64,000 bases of DNA from JAFAXD01 sp035472475 (GCA_035472475.1 DATIPA010000119.1:1-64000); one strand, 5' to 3'. Numbered from the stretch's first letter, positions 25,008 through 34,687 are shown. Made by a program: numbers and translations. The notes: a model not told the origin generated them from the letters alone.

Positions 25008-25957
25008 GCTTCCGCCGCCCGCGGATCAAGTAGCGCGTTGAGCACGTCGACCGCCAGATTGACCAGGATGACGATGACGACCAGCACCAGCACCACACCC
25101 TGCACCACCGGGAAATCTTTGTTGAGGGCCGAGGTGGCGACGAGACTGCCGACGCCGGGAATCGCGAACACCGCTTCGATCACGACCGCACCTGAGAACA
25201 ACCGATTAACCTGGAGGCCGAGCAACGTCAGCATCGTCACGCTGATGTTGCGCAGGCCGTGCTTCCAAAGCACCGCACCAGCGCCGAGACCTTTTGCGCG
25301 CAGCGTGCGGATATATTGCGAGTTGAGCACCTCGATCAGGGCGCTGCGCACCTGGCGGGCAAGCTCGGCGATCACTCCTACCGCAAGCGCAACCGCCGGA
25401 AGGGTCGCGTGCATCAGTGCGCCCCATGGATCGGCTGTGATCGACACCGCGCCCGTGGTCGGGAACCAGTGGTATTTGAGCGACAGCGTCGCGACCAGGA
25501 GCATGGCGAGCCAGAAGCTCGGAAGCGCTACACCAAGCGACGCAAGCCCGGTGATAAGCGAGTCAAGCTTCGTGCCGACCCGGGTGGCCGCGAGCACACC
25601 GAGCGAAACTCCGACCAGGCCCGCGATCACGAGCGCATAGACCGCGATCAGGATCGTGTTCGGAAGCCGGTAGAGGATCAGCTCCGACACCGGCTGGCTT
25701 GTCAGAAGCGAGCGTCCGAGATTTCCCTCAAGGGCGTGCAGAAGCCACACCCCGTATTGAACTACGAACGGCTGATCGAGCCCGTAGAGCTGCCTGATCT
25801 CGGCGATGCGCTGTTCCGACGCGTAATCGCCGGCGAGCACGACCGCGGGATCGCCGGGCACCAGCTGCAGCAGCGAGAACACCACGAAGGTCGCAAACAC
25901 AATGATCGGCAGCAGTTGCCACAGACGGCGGCCGATCAGGCGTGGAAGTTTGCCCAT
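25004..25957 (-). CDS. ABC transporter permease, DppB/OppB family
   Basis: 317 residues. The N-terminal FATFVVFSLLQLVPGDPAVVLAGD and RIAEIRQLYGLDQPFVVQY segments mark DppB, and the EAA loop is SQYIRTLRAKGLGAGAVLWKHGLRN. SGAVVIEAVFAIPGVGSLVATS is the conserved last cytoplasmic or periplasmic turn. About six membrane spans. It lies 9 bp after the first substrate-binding protein gene and overlaps the DppC gene by 4 bp. Confidence 0.92.
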   Translation of the reverse strand: MGKLPRLIGRRLWQLLPIIVFATFVVFSLLQLVPGDPAVVLAGDYASEQRIAEIRQLYGLDQPFVVQYGVWLLHALEGNLGRSLLTSQPVSELILYRLPNTILIAVYALVIAGLVGVSLGVLAATRVGTKLDSLITGLASLGVALPSFWLAMLLVATLSLKYHWFPTTGAVSITADPWGALMHATLPAVALAVGVIAELARQVRSALIEVLNSQYIRTLRAKGLGAGAVLWKHGLRNISVTMLTLLGLQVNRLFSGAVVIEAVFAIPGVGSLVATSALNKDFPVVQGVVLVLVVIVILVNLAVDVLNALLDPRAAEA

Positions 25958-25966
25958 TACTGGTCC

Positions 25967-27523
25967 TTACGCAGACAGCCAGACCTCGGTGAACTTCGGC
26001 GTTGCCGGCAGGCCGTCGGTGTAGTTTTGCACTTTGGGGCTCATCACGCCGATCGCTGGCGCGATGAATTGCACCATCTGCAACGCGTTTTCGACCACGA
26101 ACCGCTGCAGCTTGGCAAACGCCGCCTTGCGCACGCTCTGCTCCGGCGTGTCCATGGTGGCGTCGAGGAGTTCGCGGAAGCCCGGCAGCTCGACCCGGCC
26201 GGCGTTGCGCAGCGCGTCTTTGCCGAACAGATTTTCGTAGAACTGGCTCGGATCGGCGAACGGCGACGACGGGCTGATGAACATCGCGCCCTTCCTGTCG
26301 ATCATGAACGCCTGCACGGCCTGCTGCGGAGACAGCGCCGTCAGCTTGACGCGGATGCCGGCCTTGGCGAGCTGCGAGATGATCAGCTCCTGGCGCTGCA
26401 TCGCGGTCTGGTCGGGCCAACCGATCGACTCGATCTCGATCCCGTCGGGATGGCCGGCTTCGGCCAGTAGCTTCTTCGCCTTGTCGAGATCGTACGTGTA
26501 GTAGTTCGCGGTCGCCGGATCGCACGCCCACAGCGCCTTCGACAGGATTGTGCTGGACACTTGCCCGAGGCCGAGCGCCGCCACCTTGTTGATCTCGTCG
26601 CGATTGATCGCGTAGTTCAACGCCTGCCGAACGCGCACGTCATCCAGCGGCGGGCGCGAGTAGTTGATGAACGTGCCGTAGGGCACCAGCGACGGAAAAA
26701 CTTTCGTCACCACGTTGGGAGATCGATCGGCGACCGCCTTCTGCTGCGGCTGTAGGTTGAGGGCCACGTCGGTCTCGCCGGCGATCACCGTGCGAGCAAC
26801 CGTATTGAGCTCGCTGATGATGCGCATGTTGATGCCGTCTAGGTACGGCAGGCCCGGCCTCCAGTAGTTCTCATTGCGGGTGAGCACGAAACTGTCGTTG
26901 TCCTGCCAGCTCACAAACTTGAATGGGCCGGTTCCCACAGGATTGCGGTCGACGTTCGGTCCTTTCTCCTGGATCGATTTGGGCGAGACCATCAATCCGA
27001 CTCGGTTGGTCAAAATGGTCGGAAGGCCGACGTTGGGCTTGTTCAGCCTGATGGTCACCTGGTTGGGCCCGGTGACCTCGACCTTGTCGACGGTGCCGAG
27101 GTCAGATTTCACGTTTGAGCGTGGATCGTTCTTGTAGCGCTCGAGGTTGAACTTGACCGCTTCGGCATTGAGCGGCGAACCATCGTGAAAATTCACGCCT
27201 TCGACCAGATCGAGCACGAGCGTCTTCAGATCCGTGAACTTCCAGGTCTTGGCGAGGCCGGGCTTGAGCTCGAGCGTGAGCGGTTCGAAGTCGACCAGCG
27301 CATCGAACACGCCGTAGAGGACGTTGAAGTCCGTGAGGTTTCGCCCGGTCATGGGGTCGACCGAGCCGGGATTGTAGGGCATCGCCACCCGCAGAATGCC
27401 GCCCTTGCGCGGTGTTCCTTGCGCGACTGCGCCGCCCGGCAGCAACAAGGCTCCGGCGGCCGCCGCAGTCGCCTTCATAACGTCGCGGCGGTCCAGCATG
27501 ACCTGATCGATGTCCCTCGTCAT
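25967..27523 (-). CDS. ABC transporter substrate-binding protein, peptide/nickel/opine (SBP_bac_5) family, paralog 1
   Basis: 518 residues from ATG 27521-27523, because GGGAGG abuts the ATG two codons earlier but has 6 nt spacing to this one. An N-terminal LDRRDVMKATAAAAGALLLPGG is a Tat-like leader (RR-D-V-M-K). The mature protein starts TPRKGGILRVAMPYNPGSVDPMTGRN and shows WKFTDLKTLVLDLVEGVNFHDGSPLNAEAV, the SBP_bac_5 signature. It is strongly similar throughout to the neighbouring gene at 27624-29174, so a tandem duplication followed by divergence is evident. The ligand is probably not a classical peptide because such leaders and sequences are common in rhizobial accessory Dpp systems. Confidence 0.9.
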   Translation of the reverse strand: MTRDIDQVMLDRRDVMKATAAAAGALLLPGGAVAQGTPRKGGILRVAMPYNPGSVDPMTGRNLTDFNVLYGVFDALVDFEPLTLELKPGLAKTWKFTDLKTLVLDLVEGVNFHDGSPLNAEAVKFNLERYKNDPRSNVKSDLGTVDKVEVTGPNQVTIRLNKPNVGLPTILTNRVGLMVSPKSIQEKGPNVDRNPVGTGPFKFVSWQDNDSFVLTRNENYWRPGLPYLDGINMRIISELNTVARTVIAGETDVALNLQPQQKAVADRSPNVVTKVFPSLVPYGTFINYSRPPLDDVRVRQALNYAINRDEINKVAALGLGQVSSTILSKALWACDPATANYYTYDLDKAKKLLAEAGHPDGIEIESIGWPDQTAMQRQELIISQLAKAGIRVKLTALSPQQAVQAFMIDRKGAMFISPSSPFADPSQFYENLFGKDALRNAGRVELPGFRELLDATMDTPEQSVRKAAFAKLQRFVVENALQMVQFIAPAIGVMSPKVQNYTDGLPATPKFTEVWLSA

Positions 27524-27623
27524 CTCCATCCTCCCATGGCGTCAATCAATCCGGCGTCACAGTCGCCGTCGGATCCTCGTCTGGCCTGAACCATAGCCCG
27601 CGCGCACAATGGGCGCACGCCGT

Positions 27624-29174
27624 TCAGGCAGAGGCATCAAGCCACACCTCGGTGAACTTTGGCGTGCCCGGCAGGTTGTCGACCAGATTACGGACCTTGG
27701 GGCTCGTAACAATGATGTTGGGCGAGATGAACTGTGGAACCTGCAGCGCCTGCTCGATCACAAAGCGCTGGAGCTTGGCGAAGGCCGCCTTACGAGCGAG
27801 CTGATCCTGCGCCGCCATGGTGGCGTCGACGAGCTCGCGATAGCCCGGAACTTCGATCTTGGCGGCGTTGCGCAGCGCGTCCTTGCCGAACATCGCGTCG
27901 TAAAACTGACTCGGATCCGGGTAACCGCCGGTCGGGCTGATCAGCATGGCGCCCTTCTTTTCCAGCAGGAAGTTCTGCATCGCTTGCCCGGGCGCGACCG
28001 GGGTCAGTTTCACGCGGAAGCCAGCCTTTGCGAGTTGCGATACGATCAGCTCCTGACGCTGCATCGCGGTCTGATCCGGCCAGCCGAAGGCGTCGAGGTC
28101 GAGGCCGTTCGCGTATCCAGCCTCGGCCAGCAGCCGCTTGGCCTTGTCCGGGTCGTGGCCGTAGTAGTTGATGGTGGTCTCGTCGCAAGCCCAATGCTGC
28201 TTGGGCAGAATCGCATTGGTCGGCTGACCGAGCCCGAGCACGATCACCTTGTTGATTTCCTCGCGATTGATCGCGTAGTTGAGCGCTTGCCGGACGCGCA
28301 CATCGTCGAGCGGCGGTCGACCGTAATTCAGGAATATTCCGTAGAACGTCAGCGAGGGCCCGACGCTCACCGTCACGTTGGTCGAGCGATCCGCCACCGC
28401 CTTCTGTTGCGCCTGCATGTTGAGGACGACGTCGGCCTCACCAGCGATCGCGGTGCGCAGCGCGGTGTTGAGCTCGTTGATGATGCGAATGTTGATGCCG
28501 TCGAGATAGGGCAAGCCCTGCTTCCGGTACCTGTCGTTGCGCACGAGCGTGAAGCTGGCGTTGTCCTGCCAGTCGACGAACCGGAATGGTCCGGTCCCAA
28601 CCGGCGTGCGGTCGATGTTCGGTCCCTTGTCCTGCACCGACTTGGGCGAAACCATGCAGCCGACCCGGTTGGTCAGGACGGTCGGAAGGCCGGCGTTCGG
28701 CTTGTTCAGGCGCAATGTGACCTGATTTGCGCCGGTGACCTCGATCTTGTCCAACGTGCCGAGATCAGGCTTCACATTGGAGCGCGGGTCGGTCTTGTAA
28801 CGCTCCAGGTTGAACTCGACGGCCTCGGCGTTGAACGGCGTGCCGTCGTGGAAGCTCACGCCTTCGACGAGGTCCAACACGAGCGTGGTTGGATCGCTGA
28901 AGCTCCAAGACTTGGCCAAGCCGGGCTTGAGCGCGAGCGTCGCCGGCTCAAAGTCGATCAGCGCGTCGAACACCGCGTACAGGACATTGAAATCCGGCAG
29001 ATTGCGGCCGGTCATCGGATCGACCGAGGCCGGATTGTAGGGCATTGATACCCGTAGGCTGCCGCCCTTGCGCGGTGTTGTTGCCGAGAACGCGCTGCGC
29101 GGCAACAGACCCGCGCTCGCCGCCGCTGCGCCTGCCTTTATGACCGTGCGCCGGTCTACCGTTGCGCCAACCAT
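27624..29174 (-). CDS. ABC transporter substrate-binding protein, SBP_bac_5 family, paralog 2
   Basis: 516 residues with a Tat-like leader (DRRTVIKAGAAAASAGLLPR). The mature region repeats the paralog's blocks in order: TPRKGGSLRVSMPYNPASVD, DLVEGVSFHDGTPFNAEAVE, PLDDVRVRQALNYAINREEI, and a similar end VRNLVDNLPGTPKFTEVWL. Differences concentrate in the middle, for example GPSLTFYGIFLNYG here versus FPSLVPYGTFINYS there, where ligand contacts would be. It lies between the OppF gene and paralog 1, with 94 bp separating the two paralogs. Confidence 0.9.
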   Translation of the reverse strand: MVGATVDRRTVIKAGAAAASAGLLPRSAFSATTPRKGGSLRVSMPYNPASVDPMTGRNLPDFNVLYAVFDALIDFEPATLALKPGLAKSWSFSDPTTLVLDLVEGVSFHDGTPFNAEAVEFNLERYKTDPRSNVKPDLGTLDKIEVTGANQVTLRLNKPNAGLPTVLTNRVGCMVSPKSVQDKGPNIDRTPVGTGPFRFVDWQDNASFTLVRNDRYRKQGLPYLDGINIRIINELNTALRTAIAGEADVVLNMQAQQKAVADRSTNVTVSVGPSLTFYGIFLNYGRPPLDDVRVRQALNYAINREEINKVIVLGLGQPTNAILPKQHWACDETTINYYGHDPDKAKRLLAEAGYANGLDLDAFGWPDQTAMQRQELIVSQLAKAGFRVKLTPVAPGQAMQNFLLEKKGAMLISPTGGYPDPSQFYDAMFGKDALRNAAKIEVPGYRELVDATMAAQDQLARKAAFAKLQRFVIEQALQVPQFISPNIIVTSPKVRNLVDNLPGTPKFTEVWLDASA

Positions 29175-29239
29175 GTGTTTCTCCCTTCCGGTCTCGTTTT
29201 GTTGTTTGGTCTTGACGTCATGAACGCGACGTTGCGCGA

Positions 29240-30241
29240 TCAGTTGATGGCCGCTTTGCCCTCGCTCGTAGGCACCGCAGCCGATTGTCCAGCAAAATGG
29301 CAGGCCGCAAAATGGCCGGGCGTGATCTCACGCCACTCCGGCTCGCGCGCCGAACATTCCGCCACCGCTAACGGGCATCTGGTGTGGAACCGGCAGCCGC
29401 TCGGCGGCGCCAGCGCGCTCGGAATCTCACCCTGCAAAATGATGCGCTGCTTACTGCGCAGCCGCGCCGGCACGGGCTCCGGCTCGGCCGACATCAGCGC
29501 CTGCGTATAGGGATGCAGCGGGGTCGTCATCAGCGCCTGCGCGGGACCCAGTTCGACCAGCTTGCCGAAATACATCACCGCCACCCGGTCGCTGACGTGG
29601 GCGACAACGCGCAGATCATGGCTGATGAAAACATAGGTGAGCGAAAACTCGCGCTGGAGCTCCGCGAACAGGTTGAGCATATCGGCCTGGATCGATACAT
29701 CGAGCGCCGCCACGACTTCATCGCACACGATCAGCCGCGGCTCGAGCACCAACGCCCGCGCGATATTGGCCCGCTGTTTCTGGCCGCCCGAGATCTCGTG
29801 CGGATAGCGACCCGCGAGCTCGGCCGAGAGCGCGACCCGGTCGAGCATGGCGAGCGCTTGCCTGTACCGATCCTGCGAGGATCCGATACCGGCGACGTCG
29901 AGCGGCTCGCGCACGCTTTCCAGGATTGTCATGCGCGGATCGAGCGCCGCGTTGGGATCCTGGAAGATGATCTGAAACCCGCGGCGATGACGCCGCAGCT
30001 CATGGGCATTGAGCGCAAACGGGTTTTCGCCGTCGTGCAGCACGCGCCCGCTCGTCGGCCGCACCAGGCATACGATGCAGCGTCCAAGCGTCGACTTGCC
30101 CGAACCGGACTCGCCGATGACGCCAAAAGTCTCGCCTTGCGCGACCCGAAATCCCACGCCGTCAACCGCGCGGATGAACTGATGGCGCTGGCGCGCCGGA
30201 AACGCGATCTCGAGTTCATCGACGGTCAGGATATCGCTCAC
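29240..30241 (-). CDS. ABC transporter ATP-binding protein, OppF/DppF family
   Basis: 333 residues from a GTG start (30239-30241) that overlaps the upstream ATPase stop by 4 bp (GTGA). Walker A GESGSGKST, signature SGGQKQRANIARALVLEPRLIVCDEVVAALD (Walker B with D-E-V instead of the frequent D-E-P), H-loop FISHDL, and the C-terminal oligopeptide-transporter extension with CRFHTRCPLAVAEC ending in ACHFAG (the [4Fe-4S]-type cysteine cluster of this subfamily). It powers the DppBC permease with the OppD-type subunit. Confidence 0.92.
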   Translation of the reverse strand: MSDILTVDELEIAFPARQRHQFIRAVDGVGFRVAQGETFGVIGESGSGKSTLGRCIVCLVRPTSGRVLHDGENPFALNAHELRRHRRGFQIIFQDPNAALDPRMTILESVREPLDVAGIGSSQDRYRQALAMLDRVALSAELAGRYPHEISGGQKQRANIARALVLEPRLIVCDEVVAALDVSIQADMLNLFAELQREFSLTYVFISHDLRVVAHVSDRVAVMYFGKLVELGPAQALMTTPLHPYTQALMSAEPEPVPARLRSKQRIILQGEIPSALAPPSGCRFHTRCPLAVAECSAREPEWREITPGHFAACHFAGQSAAVPTSEGKAAIN

Positions 30242-31278
30242 GATCCGGCTCCCGCCAGGACCAGCGCGTCGGCTCGCCGGCAGCGCACCTGGCGCTCGCC
30301 GCGGGCGACGAGTATCTGTGGCTCGCGGCAGGCCGCCTCGGCGTGGCTGCAGCGTGGACCAAATCGGCAACCGGTTGGCATTTCGCGCGGCGAGGGAACG
30401 CGTCCGGGAATCGACGGCAGCTTCGACTTGCGATGACGTTGCTGCGGCAGTGAACCGAGCAAGCCAGCCGTATAGGGATGCAGCGGCCGCGACAGGATGT
30501 CGTCGACCGGTCCATCCTCGACCACCTGCCCGGCGTACATGGTCAGCATTCGCGAGCAGCTTTCGGCCACGATCCCGAGGTTGTGGGTGATGAACAGGAG
30601 CGCCGTGCCGGTGCGTTGACTGAGGTCCTGCAACAAATCGACAATCTGCGCCTGGATGGTCACATCGAGCGCCGTGGTCGGCTCGTCGGCGATCAGCAGC
30701 CGCGGCTCGCACACCAGCGCCATCGCGATCATCACCCGCTGCCGCATGCCGCCAGACAAGCTCATCGGATACATCGTCACGCAGTTGCGTGGCGACGGGA
30801 TCCCGACCGCGGCCAGCGCCTCGACCGCGCGTTCGCGGGCCTCGCTTGCCGACACCGGGAAATGCGCGCGCACCGTTTCGGCGATCTGATGACCGACGGT
30901 GAACACCGGATCGAGCGCGCTCATCGGCTCCTGAAAGATCATGCCGATGCGGCGTCCGCGCACCCGGCGCATATCGGCCTCGCCGAATTGCACGAGGTCG
31001 CGACCCTCGAACAGAATCTGGCCGGTCCGACGGCAGCCGCGCCGCGGCAACAACCCGAGGATCGAGAGCGCGGTGATCGATTTGCCGCAACCACTCTCGC
31101 CGACGACGCCGAGGGTTTCGCCCGGCATCACAGCAAACGAAACGTCCGTGAGCACGGAAAACCAGTCAGATCCGTCGTTGAACGCGATTGACAGATTGCG
31201 CACCGACAACAGCGCTTCGCGGGCGGCCGGTGAGCCGCGCGTTTCCGCGCTCGGTGTTTCGAGTTGGGCCTGAACCAT
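30238..31278 (-). CDS. ABC transporter ATP-binding protein, OppD/DppD family
   Basis: 346 residues. Walker A GESGCGKS, signature LSGGMRQRVMIAMALVCEPRLLIADEPTTALD, H-loop FITHNLG, and the C-terminal oligopeptide extension CRFGPRCSHAEAACREPQ. The order of genes (TctC-type, oppD, oppF, SBP, SBP, dppB, dppC) and 4 bp overlaps show one transcript. It lies 12 bp after the TctC-type gene. Confidence 0.92.
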   Translation of the reverse strand: MVQAQLETPSAETRGSPAAREALLSVRNLSIAFNDGSDWFSVLTDVSFAVMPGETLGVVGESGCGKSITALSILGLLPRRGCRRTGQILFEGRDLVQFGEADMRRVRGRRIGMIFQEPMSALDPVFTVGHQIAETVRAHFPVSASEARERAVEALAAVGIPSPRNCVTMYPMSLSGGMRQRVMIAMALVCEPRLLIADEPTTALDVTIQAQIVDLLQDLSQRTGTALLFITHNLGIVAESCSRMLTMYAGQVVEDGPVDDILSRPLHPYTAGLLGSLPQQRHRKSKLPSIPGRVPSPREMPTGCRFGPRCSHAEAACREPQILVARGERQVRCRRADALVLAGAGS

Positions 31279-31290
31279 GCGAAGAATGTT

Positions 31291-32262
31291 CTACTCTTTC
31301 TCGATCTTGGCGGCCTGCACGATTCGGCGCCACTTCTCGTACTCGCCCTTGATCACCTCGCCCATCGCGGCGGGCGACGCCGATGGCCGCGGCTCCGCGC
31401 CCGCTTCGAACAAGAACTTGCGGGTTGCCGGTCGTTCGACGATCTCGACCAGCCAATCATGCATGCGCCCGATGATCGGCTCCGGGGTCGTCCTCGGGAA
31501 CCATGCGCCCCACACAACCGAATAGTCGAAATCGGGCACGCCTGCCTCCTGCATGGTGGGAAGCTCGGGCGCGACCGAGACGCGTTTCGCCGGCGTCGAT
31601 GCGAGCATGCGCATGCGCCCCTGCGAGGCCTGCGCCATCGCCAAGGTAGCGTCCGGGAAATAGAAGTCGATCAGCCCAGCCACGATGTCGGAGGCAGCCT
31701 CGGCTGCGCTCTTGTAGTTCACGCGTGTCGCCTCGGCGCCGATTTTCTGGAGATAGAGGTTGGCCGCAACCAGGGCACTCGAGGTCTGCACCCCGTAGAG
31801 CGCCTTGCCGTTCTTGCTCTTGATGAATGCCGTGAGCTCGGCGACCGAATGAATAGGCAGTTTCGGATTGACCACCAGAATGAGACCGAGTTCGTTGAGT
31901 GTCGTGATCGGCGCCAGCGCCACCATCGGATCGTAGTCGATGCCTTTCATTAGCAGCGGATTGCCCACATAGGCGGACGCCCCGGTGATGATCATGGTGT
32001 AGCCGTCGGGTCGGGCATCCATCGCGGCCTGATCGCCGACGTGACCGTTAGCCCCGACCTTGTTCTCGACCACGACCGGCTTTCCGGCCAAGTCCGTCAG
32101 GGCGTTGGCATACCAGCGCACCATCAGGTCGCCGCCGCCGCCAGCCGCATACGCGCAGATGACCTTGATGTTCCGATCGGGATAATCAGCGCGGGCGAGC
32201 GACCAGATTGGCACGCTCGCGATCGATAGCGTGGCAAGCGTCCGCACGAGCCATCGATTCAC
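31291..32262 (-). CDS. TctC/Bug-family tricarboxylate transport substrate-binding protein
   Basis: 323 residues with signal peptide TLATLSIASVPIWSLARA, cleaved before DYPDRNIKVICAYAAGGGGD. ADLA-like VGANGHVGDQAAMDARPDGYTMIITG and the end GEVIKGEYEKWRRIVQAAKIEKE are Bug-family features. It is the first gene of the ABC operon although it belongs to a different transporter class, an odd pairing; either it supplies a second ligand to the system or acts as a periplasmic sensor, as known for BctC-type Bug proteins. The 156 bp gap to folC shows no gene and probably contains the operon promoter. Confidence 0.85.
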   Translation of the reverse strand: MNRWLVRTLATLSIASVPIWSLARADYPDRNIKVICAYAAGGGGDLMVRWYANALTDLAGKPVVVENKVGANGHVGDQAAMDARPDGYTMIITGASAYVGNPLLMKGIDYDPMVALAPITTLNELGLILVVNPKLPIHSVAELTAFIKSKNGKALYGVQTSSALVAANLYLQKIGAEATRVNYKSAAEAASDIVAGLIDFYFPDATLAMAQASQGRMRMLASTPAKRVSVAPELPTMQEAGVPDFDYSVVWGAWFPRTTPEPIIGRMHDWLVEIVERPATRKFLFEAGAEPRPSASPAAMGEVIKGEYEKWRRIVQAAKIEKE

Positions 32263-32418
32263 GGGTTTCCTCCGGGCTGCTTTGGCCGGCCGTTATCGCC
32301 TTGCTGAGACTTGTTGTGGAGAAGCCGGACTTGGTCAAGCGTGGGCGAAGGCTGAGGTGGGCAGCGCTTCAGGCTACGGTCATATCGAGGCCAGGGCCAC
32401 ACGGCCCACGCACACGTC

Positions 32419-33720
32419 TCAAGCCGGGGGCGTTCCGTTCGCGGCCAGCACTTCACCCGCCAGGTAGAGCGACCCGGTGATGAGGATGCGCGGCGGCGGC
32501 GACAGCGCGAGCCCGCCGGCCTGGGTCAACGCGGCTTCGATCGAATCGCAACGATCCGCCGGGATGCCGACCTTGCGCGCGACCTCCGCCAGAGCATCCG
32601 ATGTCAGGGTCTTGTCTTGGTGGATCGGCAGCGTCAGCAGACGTCGTGTCAGCCCGGCGAAGTTACGCAAAAACCCCTCGGCGTCCTTGCTGGCGAGCAT
32701 GCCCACGATCAGCACCAGCGGGCGCGAGACCCGTTCCTCGAGGTCCGCCAATGCGGCCGCGATGATGCGACCGCCGTCGAGGTTGTGGCCGCCGTCGAGC
32801 CAGATCTCACTCCCGGCCGGCGCGAGCGCGATCAGCTTTCCGCTCGTCAGTCGTTGCATGCGCGCGGGCCAGTCGGCCTTGATGATACCTTGCTCGAACG
32901 CCCGCGCCGGCAGCGGCAGTCCGGACGCCCGCAACGCCGCAATCGCGGTCCCGGCGTTGTCGAACTGATGACGACCAAACAACCGCGGCGCCGGCAGATC
33001 AAGTAGCCCGGCCGTGTCCTGATAGACCAGGCGACCGCGCTCCTCGCCGGCAACCCAGTCCTGGCCCATGATGTGCGGGGGCGCGCCGATTTCCTGGGCC
33101 CGGTGTGCGATGATCGCGAGCGGACCTTCGCTCTGGCGACCGATCACGGCCGGCACGTTCCGCCGCAGAATGGCGGCCTTTTCGGTCGCGATCTTCTCGA
33201 GCGTATCCCCAAGCAGATCCACATGATCAATTGACACCGATGTGATCACGCTGGCGATCGGCCGCTCGACCACGTTGGTTGCATCGAGCCGCCCGCCCAG
33301 CCCGACTTCGAGCAGCAACACGTCGGCGGCGTGACGCGCGAACAGCATGAACGCGGCCGCGGTCTCGATCTCGAACACGGTAATCGGCGCATCGCCGTTG
33401 GCACGTTCGCATTCGGCGAGCGCCGAAGCCAGTTCGTCGTCCGAGACCAGTGTTCCTGCTAATCGAAACCGCTCGTTGATGCGCACCAGATTAGGCGACG
33501 TATAGACATGGACGCGTTTGCCGGCGGCCTCGAGCATCGCGCGCATGAAGGCGATGGTGGAGCCCTTGCCGTTGGTGCCAGCGACGTGGATGACGGGCGG
33601 CGCCTTACGTTCGGGATGACCGAGCGACTCGAGGATGCGCCACATGCGTCCGAGCGAGAGATCGATCCGCCTGGGATGCAGCGCCAGCAGTCGAGCCAGG
33701 ATTGCGTCGACGTCCGTCAT
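32419..33720 (-). CDS. folC: Bifunctional folylpolyglutamate synthase / dihydrofolate synthase
   Basis: 433 residues. The P-loop is IHVAGTNGKGSTIAFMRAML, followed by YTSPNLVRINERFRL, and the Mur-ligase-like core VITSVSIDHVDLLGDTLEKIATEKAAI with the ATP/metal histidine and lysine. C-terminal segment WLDGGHNLDGG is family specific. It adds glutamate to dihydropteroate and to folates in the cytoplasm. It closes the trp-accD-folC series, 25 bp after accD. The order accD-folC following trpA is widespread in Alphaproteobacteria. Confidence 0.95.
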   Translation of the reverse strand: MTDVDAILARLLALHPRRIDLSLGRMWRILESLGHPERKAPPVIHVAGTNGKGSTIAFMRAMLEAAGKRVHVYTSPNLVRINERFRLAGTLVSDDELASALAECERANGDAPITVFEIETAAAFMLFARHAADVLLLEVGLGGRLDATNVVERPIASVITSVSIDHVDLLGDTLEKIATEKAAILRRNVPAVIGRQSEGPLAIIAHRAQEIGAPPHIMGQDWVAGEERGRLVYQDTAGLLDLPAPRLFGRHQFDNAGTAIAALRASGLPLPARAFEQGIIKADWPARMQRLTSGKLIALAPAGSEIWLDGGHNLDGGRIIAAALADLEERVSRPLVLIVGMLASKDAEGFLRNFAGLTRRLLTLPIHQDKTLTSDALAEVARKVGIPADRCDSIEAALTQAGGLALSPPPRILITGSLYLAGEVLAANGTPPA

Positions 33721-33745
33721 GGGCGGCCGAGGCCCTTTGCGCCGG

Positions 33746-34642
33746 TTACGCGCTCGCGGGAGCGGGCGACGCCGGAGCAGGTTCGGCCGGCGCGGCGGCG
33801 TTGGTGAGCAACCGGCACAGACGTGCGAGCGTCGCGCGCAGGTCCCGGCGATGCACCACCATGTCCACCATGCCGTGTTCCTTGAGGTATTCGGCCTTTT
33901 GAAATCCGTCCGGCAGCTTTTCGCGGATCGTCTGCTCGATCACCCGTGGTCCCGCAAAACCGATCAACGCGCCGGGCTCGGCGATGTGCACGTCGCCCAG
34001 CATTGCGTAGGACGCGGTCACGCCGCCGGTGGTCGGATTGGTCAGCACGACAATGTAGGGCTTGCGCGTTTCGCGCAGACGCTGAATTGCGATCGTCGTG
34101 CGCGGCAGCTGCATGAGTGACAAGATGCCTTCCTGCATGCGCGCCCCGCCTGACGCCGCAAACACGATGAAGGGCGTGCCCTTGCTGACCGCGGTTTCGA
34201 TGCCTTTGATTACAGCCTCGCCGGCCGCCATGCCGAGCGAGCCGCCCATGAAGTCGAAGTCCTGCACGCCGATGACCACGGGCTGCCGCTCGAGCCGTCC
34301 GAACCCGAGCTTGATCGCGTCGTTGAGCCCGGTCTTGGCGCGCGCATCCTTGATGCGATCGGTATAGCGGCGCTCGTCGCGAAATTTCAGCGGATCGATC
34401 GGGACTTCGGGGACCGCAATGTCAAACCAGGTCTCGTTGTCGAACATCGACTTGAGGCGCGCCAGCGCCCCCATGCGCATATGGTAGTTCGAGCCAGGAA
34501 TCACGAAGAGATTGGCTTCCACGTCCTTGTAGAACACGAGCTGGCCGGTCTCCGGGCACTTGATCCAGAGATTTTCCGGCGTATCGCGCCGCACCAGCAT
34601 GTTGCGGATCTTTGGCCGGACAACGTTGGAGATCCAGTTCAT
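33746..34642 (-). CDS. accD: Acetyl-CoA carboxylase carboxyltransferase subunit beta
   Basis: 298 residues. The carboxyltransferase core is complete, for example FDFMGGSLGMAAGEAV, FAASGGARMQEGILSLMQ and TNPTTGGVTASYAMLGDVHIAEPGALIGFAGPRVIEQTIREKLP. The N-terminal zinc ribbon found in E. coli AccD (two CxxC pairs) has lost its ligands: the first pair reads KCPETGQ and the second VIPGSNYHM, leaving one cysteine. My recollection is that rhizobial AccD proteins share this. It works with AccA to transfer carboxyl from biotin to acetyl-CoA, first step of fatty acid synthesis. Located between trpA and folC. Confidence 0.95.
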   Translation of the reverse strand: MNWISNVVRPKIRNMLVRRDTPENLWIKCPETGQLVFYKDVEANLFVIPGSNYHMRMGALARLKSMFDNETWFDIAVPEVPIDPLKFRDERRYTDRIKDARAKTGLNDAIKLGFGRLERQPVVIGVQDFDFMGGSLGMAAGEAVIKGIETAVSKGTPFIVFAASGGARMQEGILSLMQLPRTTIAIQRLRETRKPYIVVLTNPTTGGVTASYAMLGDVHIAEPGALIGFAGPRVIEQTIREKLPDGFQKAEYLKEHGMVDMVVHRRDLRATLARLCRLLTNAAAPAEPAPASPAPASA

Positions 34643-34687
34643 GAACGCACGCTACCTATCTTCGGTCCGATCGTTTGCCGCGAAGCA

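Noticed and set aside
27609..29048. 479-residue open frame opposite the second SBP_bac_5 gene
   Set aside because: It is a shadow of the binding protein gene on the other strand.
29240..31090. 616-residue reading of the OppF gene extending through the OppD gene
   Set aside because: The upstream part is antiparallel-frame noise over OppD; the GTG overlapping the OppD stop by 4 bp is the start.
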